From: Fulvia fulva | Lineage: Eukaryota > Ascomycota > Dothideomycetes > Mycosphaerellales > Mycosphaerellaceae | Assembly: GCF_020509005.1 (NCBI RefSeq) | Contig: NC_063020.1 | Span: 3,224,001-3,288,000 of the forward strand | Reading direction: 5' to 3' | Length of the DNA: 64,000 nt | Shown: piece after piece, positions 19,737 to 28,106 of the stretch | How positions within the stretch are numbered: the stretch's first letter is position 1 | Layout: every line of letters begins with the position of its first letter | Program-made: the position numbers and the translations under genes | Notes under the pieces: model-generated | What the model saw: only the letters and a program-made list of their open reading frames with translations | Database searches by the model: none | Told to the model about the DNA's origin: nothing

Positions 19737-20617
19737 TCAAGATTGATCACGAGCATCCTTGCCCTCTTCCACCTTGATCTCCAGAACCTTTCCCATCCAC
19801 TTCCGCAGCTCCTGCCTCATCCTCTCATGCTGCTGCCCAGCCTCTCCACACGCACACTGACAACTCCCCAACTCACGCTGTGTGGCCACCAACATCTGTC
19901 TGTTATGAGCCCGAGCCGTACCAGGACAGCCGCAACATGGCTGTAGGTAATAGTCCACGATGTCTAGAGCATTAAATGTGACCCCTCCCTCTTCATAGCT
20001 CTTCTCCAGAAGCTGCAGCATCTCCTTGCAATCCTTGGCCACGCGCTTCGCCACTTCGTCAGACTTCGGTAGTTTGTAGTAATCTCTCGAGCGCTGGCAT
20101 ACATCGTAGTGATCAATGTAGAGCTTCTTGAGGAACTTGGCGGACTGAGCGAGTTTGGTAAAGGTATTCTTCGCATGCTTCCTCACATACCCCTGTCCTC
20201 CAATGTACACAAATCGAAGATGCTGAGCTCTCTGGCCCAGCACGTCCAGACACTGGTCCAGCGTAATGCTGTTCCTGAAGCTGAAGTGGTTACTCCCCAG
20301 CAGGATTTGAGTAGCCTCGAAGTGGATTTGCTTGTTGACGTGGAGGAGCGCGGTTCGGCGTGGTGGCAAGAGCACCCAGGCGCCTTTCTTGCGGTCGTAG
20401 GTCTCGCCTCTGTGGTGCTTGTCTGCGTGATTGTCGCGGATCAGGCGCGCTCCTGTCACCTTCTGTTGGACTGCTTTGCGGTCGTCAATCTTAGGGCGGA
20501 AGGTGCAGATGGCGATAGGCTTGGGTTCGGTAAGGACATAGCCGTAGATCTCGAGGCGGGTTCGGCTGGGAGGTCTTGGAATATGACGCGAGGTTGCTCT
20601 TTGGAATTTGCAGTCAT
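19737..20617 (-). pseudogene. 2EXR-domain gene (iii), one-base frameshift inside the 2EXR motif
   Basis: ATG at 20617 starts MTANSKEQPRVIFQDLPAEP, then the frame goes wrong (ASRSTAM) and ends at 20456. In the next frame the motif continues as RLEIYGYVLTEPKPIAICTF and runs without an ATG for over 150 residues through VNKQIHFEATQILLGSNHF, CLDVLGQRAQHLRFVYIGG, and a Cys-rich tail (QPCCGCPG; GSCQCACGE) to the stop at 19737. Joining the two halves needs one extra base near 20555, in a CCC run (GAACCCGCC), and gives a standard LPxExRxEIYxYVL motif. No intron can explain it because the motif itself is split. The helical 5' exon module of (i) and (ii) is absent here. Confidence 0.65.
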
Positions 20618-21137
20618 GATGACGGTGGCAGGTTCAATCGGTGGTGGTCGGTGGTACGATTGGGGAGTGAGGTGGTGTTGGGATGTAGCGAAGTGGTGCT
20701 TGATCAATGTCGATATCACGTCCAGTTTAGTCCATCCGTTCCCTTTATGCACCCGATGCATACTAGCGAGACCCGAGTCAAGCCATGTGCTCCACGGCAA
20801 TCGAAGGCCTTTTGACACATTTTACGCATATGACAATGGTCTTCATCCTACTTTTTGTGTGACCAACACATGCCAGCAAGACCCGAGTCGCGCCATGTGA
20901 TGCACGGCAACCCAAGGCCTACTAAATCATCGCACGCACATGAGACAGACCGCGCATATGCTGAACCGGAAGAGGCCCCTCGTCATCTTGCTCTCGCGAG
21001 CACTAATACATGTGATCTACTACTACACTGCACAAAGTAAAGTTCGAACGTCTCGTTCGTTCGGGGTATCTTGCTCATAAAAGCACGCTCTCTCCTCCCA
21101 TAATATCGTACACACGCCATAGTCTCTGTCTGATGAC
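20618..21137. other. Intergenic upstream of 2EXR gene (iii), containing a direct repeat
   Basis: 520 bp. Holds the imperfect 45-bp direct repeat listed separately. No coding pattern. Confidence 0.45.
20766..20920. repeat. Imperfect direct repeat, 2 x 45 bp, 110 bp apart
   Basis: Copies 20766-20810 and 20876-20920 share ACCCGAGTC, GCCATGTG, CACGGCAA and AAGGCCT at identical spacing, with 7 mismatches in 45 positions. They lie between gene (iii) and the membrane-protein gene. Origin unknown: remnant of a duplication or of a mobile element. Confidence 0.75.
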
Positions 21138-22706
21138 TCACGTCCCTTCATACAACGTCCAATTCCCATTAGCACTCGGTCCATATCGCCCTGGCACCGG
21201 CGAAGGATGCGTCACACTAGGAGCATCAAGATCGAACGGGTCGCTCCTCCTCGAATGCCGTGTACTATTCGTCGACGTTGAGAAACGTGTATTCCGTTGT
21301 ACAGCTGGAGTGCTGGACTTTGAACGAAATGGATGTAGTAAATGATTGCCAAGATGGCTGAATGTCCTGCTTGCTGAGCCTTTGGCACTTTGTAGAGTCG
21401 CGAGGCTCGGCCGTTTGAGTCCGCTGTGTGGAGGAGGTGCAGCGCCCCGTTCTTCGCTCTCTTCCCTGGGCGGCGTAAGGATTGGATCGTCGACTGGATA
21501 TTGCTGTACGATTGCCACAGAGGTCACTGAAGGATATGATCGGAATGAAGGTGTCTGATCATATGATGCGACACATTCGCGGGATAGTGCCGGGTCGACC
21601 ACCGTAATTGTAGGCGGTAGGTGCGAGCTTGAAAGCGGATGTTGATGCTGCAGCTGTTTGTGACCGCTGCCTGGTCTTGATGTGCCAAATACAAACCCAC
21701 TCAATCCTGATCGTTGCTTCTTCATGAAGCTGCTCGCAGAGTCTGACCAAAGTCTCGCTGGCGATGCTGGCCTCGATGGGTCTGGGTTGACAACGCGCAG
21801 TTGTCCAGACGGTGCTGAGTCCCTGTAGCCCTCTCCAGAACCCGGAGCATAGGGTCTCACCCAATGCGTCGTATTCATACGAATGATGCGGTTCTCTTCA
21901 TCCACCATCACCCTCACCATACTCTGCGGCCTGTCGGGAGTCTGCTTAGGTGATCCTTTGCCAACCACCGCCACCAGTCCACCAGTCCATTTCCGTACAA
22001 GTGCTGGTGGTCGCATTCCTTTTTCGCTTGACCAATCTCCAAACTCTTTCGACACGGTTCGTCTTCGTCGCCGCCGCAGAAACAGACATATCGCGATTCC
22101 AAGGAGAAGAAGGCCGGCGATGGAAGCTGAAAGTCCGCCGATGATGGCTTTCTTTTGTTCGGAGTGGCCTGCTTCTGCTCCGATCATCGACTCCGTTGTC
22201 GAGTTCGCTGCTTCCGTCGCCAGTGCTGCGGCTGAAGTGGTTGCTGAGGACGGAAAGTCGGTATGAGAGCCTCCTGTATCCACTGACGATGTGAGCGCCT
22301 GTGAACTCGTGCCTGTCACGCCTGATGCTGCAATTGTCGAACTCCATGGTTGCGGTGGTTGATGTGAAGACAACGAGGATGTCTCCAAAGTCGATGAGAA
22401 CAAAGCTGAGGTTGAGGTTGAAAGCTCGTTTCCTGGTACTCCGGTTGAGGCCGCGACCGGGGCCGTTATAAACGTTGTTGACAAGATTGTGGTGGAGATG
22501 GTCGTTGTCGGGGCTTCTGCCGCATTCGCCATACTGTTGGTGGAGGTGGAGTCATCCACTCGCGTCGCAGCCGAGCTCGCTCGCGTGCTCGTGGCAGTGC
22601 GTTGATGCTCTGCAAAAGCAGCTGACATTGCAGACCAGAAGTCGTCCCACAGATCCAAGTCCTCTCTCCCAACACCCTGCCGCTTCTTCGTCTTTGTCGA
22701 CTTCAT
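21138..22706 (-). CDS. Ser/Thr-rich single-pass membrane protein (Mid2/WSC-sensor-like architecture), 522 aa
   Basis: Single exon. A roughly 150-residue Ser/Thr/Ala-rich region, likely O-glycosylated, precedes one transmembrane helix (about residues 187-210, AIIGGLSASIAGLLLLGIAI) followed at once by six arginines, so the C-terminus is cytosolic by the positive-inside rule. The cytosolic half is Pro/Ser/Arg-rich and low in order, with VRVMVDEENRIIRMNTTHW as its best-conserved-looking part. This is the layout of fungal cell-wall stress sensors and Axl2/Mid2-like proteins. No signal peptide is evident from the ATG at 22706; an in-frame ATG at 22937 gives a longer N-terminus with only a weak hydrophobic stretch, so an unseen 5' exon is possible. 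Confidence 0.75.
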   Translation of the reverse strand: MKSTKTKKRQGVGREDLDLWDDFWSAMSAAFAEHQRTATSTRASSAATRVDDSTSTNSMANAAEAPTTTISTTILSTTFITAPVAASTGVPGNELSTSTSALFSSTLETSSLSSHQPPQPWSSTIAASGVTGTSSQALTSSVDTGGSHTDFPSSATTSAAALATEAANSTTESMIGAEAGHSEQKKAIIGGLSASIAGLLLLGIAICLFLRRRRRRTVSKEFGDWSSEKGMRPPALVRKWTGGLVAVVGKGSPKQTPDRPQSMVRVMVDEENRIIRMNTTHWVRPYAPGSGEGYRDSAPSGQLRVVNPDPSRPASPARLWSDSASSFMKKQRSGLSGFVFGTSRPGSGHKQLQHQHPLSSSHLPPTITVVDPALSRECVASYDQTPSFRSYPSVTSVAIVQQYPVDDPILTPPREESEERGAAPPPHSGLKRPSLATLQSAKGSASRTFSHLGNHLLHPFRSKSSTPAVQRNTRFSTSTNSTRHSRRSDPFDLDAPSVTHPSPVPGRYGPSANGNWTLYEGT

Positions 22707-23617
22707 CGATCGATGTTTTGAGTGTCGGCCCTGTTCTTTAACCTTCACAATGCAATGGCACAATCCTGCTTTCTTCTCGAAATGTACCTGATCCTGGCAC
22801 CTTGACGAAACAACATCAGGAAGCAGTGAGAGAAGACGTGAAGAAGGAAGAAGTCCAAACACTTGATGCACAATGCAGGACGAAGGTACTAGCGGAGCAC
22901 CGCGTGCTGTAGTCGAACACGGCGCGAAAGTGACCATGAAACGGAAAGCTGCATGGGTATAAGACTTCTCGCGCGCTCAAATAATAGGGAATACTCGCAT
23001 CCTGGGCCATAGCACGGGAGTAGCTTTAGTATCACTGCGTCGTGCATGGCTGCAGGGATCCGACAACGGTTGGTTGTGGGCGCCTCCTGGTGTGTTTGGA
23101 GTCAGTCACGGCGGCGGCTGGCGATCCATTCTTTGCCAACATCGTCGCCCGTTTGTCGCGTGCCTGTGTTTACGATCAGCTGTCGTGACCAAGTTTCTGC
23201 ATCGCGTTTGCGATGATGCAGACTGCAGTGCTTGTGAGACGTGATGATTGACGGTGATGATTGATGGTGTTGATGACGAAAATGGAAAAATATGTTCGTT
23301 GTGCACAAGGTTCGGCATGACTTGGTGCGGGCCGGCGCACGAGGTGTGTTCGCTCGTCTGCAAAACGCAGGAGCAGCAATGTCCAATCGTTCTCCTATAT
23401 TATGCCTGATTTATGCTACTGGTGGTCAATTACAGACTGCTACTGAGTCTTGTCCTGCTTGATGTGGACGATGTGATCCAAATTAAGAGACCCCTAAGCC
23501 TCGAATCAACACATGCATTAGCCCTGAGTCGCTGAGAGCACTACCCACGACAACAGTATGGTATGATGCAGTTTGTGATTGTGCTCTGGGTAGCGCAACT
23601 AGACGCTCATCGCTGCA
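22707..23617. other. Intergenic between the membrane-protein gene and MED4
   Basis: About 910 bp. The first 230 bp stay open in the frame of the membrane protein (possible longer N-terminus). The rest shows no gene. Confidence 0.4.
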
Positions 23618-24499
23618 CTACAAGTCGTCGGGGTTGAAAGGCTCGACGACCGTCCCTCTCCTGTTCGGTGCAGCATGTCCCCATTCCTCCCTGTTTCTCC
23701 GCTCCCTCGCCTCCTCCTCAGCCCTCTCGCGGTCTTCCCTCTCCTTCCTCTCCTTATCGACCTTCGCCTGATCCTCCGCGCTAAGGACGCTCGCGGGATC
23801 TTTGCCCTGCTCGATCATGTACTGTATCCTGCCCAGCGCTCCGTGCTTCATTTGGTCGGGGGTTGGCCAGAAATCGAACGCGAAGTTCACGGGTTGCAGC
23901 CAGTTTTTGTCTGCCTGTGCCATCTGTTCAATGCCCTTCTCGCGACCTTCTGATTTGACGTAGGCTGGGTTGTCGACATCCTGGGAGATGACTTGAGGTG
24001 GTGTGGCTATGCCGTTCGTAGTTTGCGCTTCTGTATCTTTCTTATCCTCTGGTATGGGCACGAAAGACTTGGCGACTGTAGGAGGTACTGTTGTTGGCGC
24101 AATGAACTTCGCATAGGCTAAGAGCTCGTCTACTCTGACTTCGCGTCGTGGCTCGGTAGTTTCGCTCGTGGGTATTGACTGGATCTCTTTGCGCGTGTCG
24201 GCAAGTACCCGGATGGTGTTCTTGATGGTCTCATCGAGCGAGTCTGCAGTTTCTCGAAGCTCTTGGATGCGTCGGTAGTTCTGCTGGTGCTTTACTACTA
24301 TTTTCGATATGTTAGCATACAGTTCCCTTGCAGTAATCATAGTAGTCTTACACTTCGCGACCTGCTCTGCCACGACTGCGTCTGCTTCTACCAGCTCTTC
24401 TGCTGCAGTGGTCGAGGGATTGTAGGCCGCGATCGAGTCTGTGAGGCGCTGCAGAGCAGTCTCCACGCGCTGAAAGGTGGTCTGGAACTCGGCGTCCAT
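23618..24499 (-). CDS. MED4: Mediator complex subunit 4, 275 aa, 2 exons
   Basis: Middle-module subunit of Mediator, linking activators to RNA polymerase II; nuclear. Exons 24499-24352 and 24297-23618, with an intron at 24298-24351 that starts GTAAGA, has a GCTAAC branch point and ends ATAG. The intron is 54 nt, has no in-frame stop and keeps the frame, so it is easily missed; splicing joins AEQVAK to LVKHQQNYRRI. Family hallmarks are the N-terminal coiled coil, LRETADSLDETIKNTIRVLADTR, and VDELLAYAKFIAPTTVPP. The C-terminal third has a long Glu/Arg helix (KVDKERKEREDRERAEEEA), usual in fungal Med4. Confidence 0.9.
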   Translation of the reverse strand: MDAEFQTTFQRVETALQRLTDSIAAYNPSTTAAEELVEADAVVAEQVAKCKTTMITARELYANISKIVVKHQQNYRRIQELRETADSLDETIKNTIRVLADTRKEIQSIPTSETTEPRREVRVDELLAYAKFIAPTTVPPTVAKSFVPIPEDKKDTEAQTTNGIATPPQVISQDVDNPAYVKSEGREKGIEQMAQADKNWLQPVNFAFDFWPTPDQMKHGALGRIQYMIEQGKDPASVLSAEDQAKVDKERKEREDRERAEEEARERRNREEWGHAAPNRRGTVVEPFNPDDL

Positions 24500-24888
24500 T
24501 GTGTGTCGAGGACAGGTACTCAAACTGGCGGAGCTGGGGTTGTTGAAGAGATCTAGAAGAAGCAGAATGGAAGCTCAAAGCGCGTTCATGTGCAAAGCAC
24601 GCGACACACTCAGCCGGGATTTAACCGGAGGACTGGAATGGTCACATCAAACATTGACACAATCTCATCTGCAATCACCTCAGCTTCGATTCGTCCAGAA
24701 GTTGGCGACACTCAACATCTTCATCAATGTAGCGTAGCTCTTGCTAACGATCCGATGAATGGTCGAGACAATGCCGTCCGTCCTGCCGAGGTCTCCGCCG
24801 TCCTTCCGCAGGGACGCCATCCACTGTAGCACGTCCATCACACATGTATCTCCAGCATCAATCTCCCATTACTTGATCACAGCACGAC
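24500..24888. promoter_or_regulatory. Shared 389-bp region between divergent MED4 and the GFA-domain gene
   Basis: Both start codons face outward from this stretch, so both promoters lie here. No specific motif recognised. Confidence 0.45.
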
Positions 24889-25375
24889 ATGGCAGCCGCT
24901 AACATCCTACGACGGGGCTCAGGCCTCTGCCAGAGCGTCAAGTTCTCCATCACCGGCACTCCAGCCCGCCACATCCAATGCAATTGCCTCAACTGCCAGA
25001 AGAGCTCGGGATCAGCATTCTTGACCAATATCCTGTTCAAGCGAGATGTATGCCACGATTATTCTCAAACATGCAGCCGTTAACCTGTCCCAGCAATACA
25101 AAGTCGAATCCGGCGCCGAGCATATCAAGGTCTTCAAAGACACGTCTACAGACTCTGGCGGGACTCTTGAGAGGAGCTTCTGCTCGAACTGTGGATCACC
25201 ATTACATATCAGGAATGTCAGCAACCCGAAGATGAGTGGAAATATCGTGGTGTGCGGCGGTACGATTGATGAGAACTACAAGAATTTCAAGCCGCAGTCT
25301 GAGCTGTTTCCGCATCGGAGACATGCTTGGGTACCTGAAGTTCAGAAGGCGAAGAAGGAGGCATCGAAGATGTGA
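24889..25375 (+). CDS. GFA/CENP-V-type zinc-binding protein, 146 aa, 2 exons
   Basis: Small carbon-sulfur-lyase-like fold of the glutathione-dependent formaldehyde-activating (GFA) family. Exons 24889-25047 and 25094-25375; the intron 25048-25093 is 46 nt (GTATGC, GTTAAC branch point, CCCAG). Zinc ligands are visible: C14 in GLCQSV, then C31, C33 and C36 in HIQCNCLNCQKSS, and C83 and C86 in SFCSNCGSPLH. After splicing FKRD joins QYKVESG, as in the family. Substrate is unknown; fungal members are many and mostly uncharacterised. The C-terminus is basic (VQKAKKEASKM). Confidence 0.88.
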
Positions 25376-25550
25376 CGTTGTTACAAGAATAGTCTCACGA
25401 TTTCACTCTTTCTTCGATCTCCAGGCTCATTGTAGCAGCTGCACTGACATTTCTCAACACAGTGAGCATGGGCAGCACTCAGTGGCTTCGCCGTGGAGAA
25501 CATTTCACAATCACATGATACACTGACCTTGTCTCACGTGGAGGTCGACC
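25376..25550. other. Short intergenic stretch
   Basis: 3' flank of the GFA gene; nothing recognised. Confidence 0.35.
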
Positions 25551-26031
25551 ATGAGCAGCTGGTCATGGGCGTTCGCTGCACACGAGTATGTTCTTGCGAC
25601 TTCTTTCTGTGATCAAGCAGACTTGACTTCTCAACATAGTACCAATTCCTGCCACCCCAACGACTACTCACAAGCTACAGGCAGTTCGCCAAAGCTACAG
25701 TACAGTCGATCTTACGATACCACCAGCATGATGCGTTTCCAAACAGGGCTCTTGGCACTCATCCGCCTAGCTGTGCTTTTCGCTCCATCTGCATCGAGCA
25801 TCTTAGTTCCTACTCGATGCGTCTGCCAAAGAGCTATGGCAGAGTGACCCGGGCGCTGCGAAAGTCGGCGGTGCCATGATCAAATGCTTAATTCCACTCT
25901 TCGGTGGGACTGAGGTCCTCATGAAGAGCTTCAGAGGTCTCATCGCGGGGAGTGCGGCAATCTGTTCTGCGATGGAAGGTCTAGATCTGGCTCCACGGCG
26001 TCCACAAAGCGACATCAAGGCCGGGCTTTGA
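25551..26031 (+). CDS. Possible small secreted-type protein gene, model uncertain
   Basis: ATG at 25551; a good intron (25587-25640: GTATGT donor, CATAG acceptor, 54 nt, frame-preserving) would join AAH to TNSCHPNDYSQ. The frame then passes MMRFQTGLLALIRLAVLFAP, which alone (from 25728) looks like a signal peptide, and stops at 25847. A second open frame, 25807-26031 (LDASAKELWQSDPGAAKVGG ... SDIKAGL), looks more protein-like than the first over the overlap. An intact secreted protein would need the signal peptide joined to this second frame. I found no intron that does so. It may be a decayed effector-like gene or chance. Not recognised. Confidence 0.3.
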
Positions 26032-26371
26032 CCCAGTGAGCTCTATGCCATCAATTCACTCAGCGGACAGCGATGACGGTTCGGGAATCTGGATAAGATG
26101 TGACCGAGCATTTCCTGCTCAAGTCGGCCAGAGGCTGAACGCCAGCGCAAGGGTTCACAATACAAACTACTGAATGGAAGCATTCCAGTCGGCCAATCAA
26201 AAGCATTACCATGAGCTGCAGCGCCATGCGAGTGGATCTGCACAGGCAATCCTTCACAACATTTCGCATTGGGACCACCTAACCTTTGACAAGTCCTGTT
26301 TGGTTCATTGCAAACTGAAGCGACGGAATGGGCGAGAGCCCTCAGCACCGACACCTAGAAAATAGATAAGT
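26032..26371. other. Intergenic upstream of the lipase gene
   Basis: About 340 bp; no gene seen. Confidence 0.4.
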
Positions 26372-27274
26372 ATGATCGGCATCTTTCTACCGGCCAGTCT
26401 CTTCATACCATTAGCCATGTCCATCCTCCAGCTCCTCATAACCTCCCTTCTCCCTCCCCTCGCCTTCTCCTCTCCCCACGCAAAACGCGTCATCCCCCAA
26501 AACGACTTCACCTGCCGCAGCACCACGCACCCAAACCCCGTCGTCTTCTTCCACGGTCTCGGCGCAATCTTCCACGAAGACCTCAACTTCCTCCAACTAT
26601 ACCTCCAATCGCAAGGCTTCTGCACGTTCTCCACCACCTACGGCGAATACGATGCATTCCCCTTCGTCGGCGGGCTGAAACCCATCAATGCCTCCGCAGC
26701 TGAGCTGGCGACGTTCATACACGAAGTACAGAGCAAGACTGGTGCTGGAAAGATTGACCTGGTCGGACATTCTGAGGGTGCGTTTCTGACGCTATATGTT
26801 CCAAAGTTCACGGACACCGCGCATCTCATCGACAAAATCATCGCCATCGCGCCCCCTACCCACGGCACAGACTTCGGCAGCATCTACGACCTCGCCTACC
26901 TCTTCAGCAACGTAAGCCGCGAAGTCGTCGGAGACGTCCTCCAAACCGTAGGCTGCGCAGCCTGCGACGAGCTAGGACCCGACGGAGCCGCCGTCAAGGC
27001 CCTGACGAATGGGACTAGCGTGCAGCCGGGCAATCAAGTAACCATCCTGACGAGTCGGTATGACCAGCTAGTCACTCCGACGACCACGAGCTGGGTGGAC
27101 GAGCCTGGGGTTCGGAATTTGTATGTACAGAAGTTCTGCCCGTTGGATTTTGTGGGGCATATTGGGGAGGCTTATGATTTGAATGTGTGGGCTATTGTGA
27201 GGAAGACGTTGACTGGGTTGGCAGAGGGGAAGGTTGGGCCGGATTTGTGTGTGACTGTGCCTTTTTGGGGGTAG
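26372..27274 (+). CDS. Secreted alpha/beta-hydrolase, class-2-type lipase, 300 aa
   Basis: Extracellular esterase/lipase of the PF01674 type. Single exon. N-terminal hydrophobic signal (SLFIPLAMSILQLLITSLL), possibly starting at the ATG at 26417 (better context GCCATGT). Oxyanion region VVFFHGLG at 57-64, nucleophile elbow GHSEG with Ser134, acid Asp231 in SRYDQLVTP and His263 in FVGHIGE complete the triad. Several cysteines (C48, C84, C195, C198, C256, C294) can form disulfides. Local base use is heavily C-ending in the first half, unlike neighbours, and T/G-rich at the very end. Natural substrate unknown. Confidence 0.87.
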   Translation: MIGIFLPASLFIPLAMSILQLLITSLLPPLAFSSPHAKRVIPQNDFTCRSTTHPNPVVFFHGLGAIFHEDLNFLQLYLQSQGFCTFSTTYGEYDAFPFVGGLKPINASAAELATFIHEVQSKTGAGKIDLVGHSEGAFLTLYVPKFTDTAHLIDKIIAIAPPTHGTDFGSIYDLAYLFSNVSREVVGDVLQTVGCAACDELGPDGAAVKALTNGTSVQPGNQVTILTSRYDQLVTPTTTSWVDEPGVRNLYVQKFCPLDFVGHIGEAYDLNVWAIVRKTLTGLAEGKVGPDLCVTVPFWG

Positions 27275-27531
27275 GATGGTGTGTTGTTGCTCGTGAGGTC
27301 TTGAGGTCTTGAGGGTTGGAGATGGGTTGAGGTGGTGATATTGAAATGGCACAGTGGAGACATCAGAGGCAGGAGTCTTCTCAGTCCTCACCATGAAGCG
27401 CTTTGAGCATTCTTTCTTGTTCTCTGTTTGCCTCAAAGTCTGCTGGCAACAACGGAATGAAGGGTATATCATATCCTCAGATCCCTCCAACAATCTCACG
27501 AAGCCATACTCAGCAAGATCAGCAAGAAAAC

Positions 27532-27859
27532 ATGAAGCCTGACCCAGGAAGCACTTCAACCACGATCCCACCACACCATGACCTAGAAGGTCTCAGACAG
27601 CAGATCCTAGGTACGTCAACGCCCTGTTCCTCTGCCACGCTGATCATCTCCCACTAACATCCGCACAGCCAACGCAGTGGTCACTTTCTCCAGGATCTAT
27701 CAGAAGACGCCAGCATGCGAAAAGTACATCGCCCAGAGACACGATTTCGAGGTGATTGTCGAGGTGGACGGTCCTGGAGACGACCCTCCAGCAGCCGATA
27801 CATACCGAGCCTTACTCGTCTACCGTAAATGCGGAGGACATAAGCAGACTACAAGGTGA
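27532..27859 (+). CDS. Small unknown protein, 89 aa, 2 exons
   Basis: Exons 27532-27610 and 27669-27859, with a clean 58-nt intron 27611-27668 (GTACGT ... CACAG). The product reads MKPDPGSTSTTIPPHHDLEG, then ILANAVVTFSRIYQKTPACE and FEVIVEVDGPGDDPPAADTY. The frame stops at 27859, but a different frame just after (27850-28022) encodes YKVIARSMSCEFVLAALSAL and more hydrophobic, protein-like sequence to a stop near 28022, so the true gene may be longer or have a frame break. Not recognised. Convergent with the P450 gene. Confidence 0.45.
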
Positions 27860-28106
27860 TCGCCAGGAGCATGAGTTGTGAATTTGTCCTTGCTGCTTTG
27901 AGTGCGCTTTTGATGATGTTGACGAAGATTGTGAGGCCTACCAAGCACTATGAGCCGATTGTAAGAACGCAGATGATGCATGAGGGGGAGGTTGATAGTG
28001 ATCTGCTGTGGGATGGAAATTGATAGAAGACCAATGAGGAAAGGTTGTGGTGCGTCCTGTGAGTCTATAATACCTGCAACGTAGATCGTCACCCTTGCAC
28101 CAGTTC

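Noticed and set aside
20109..20900. 263-codon + strand frame over 2EXR gene (iii)
   Set aside because: Antisense to the 2EXR homology; composition is that of a shadow frame.
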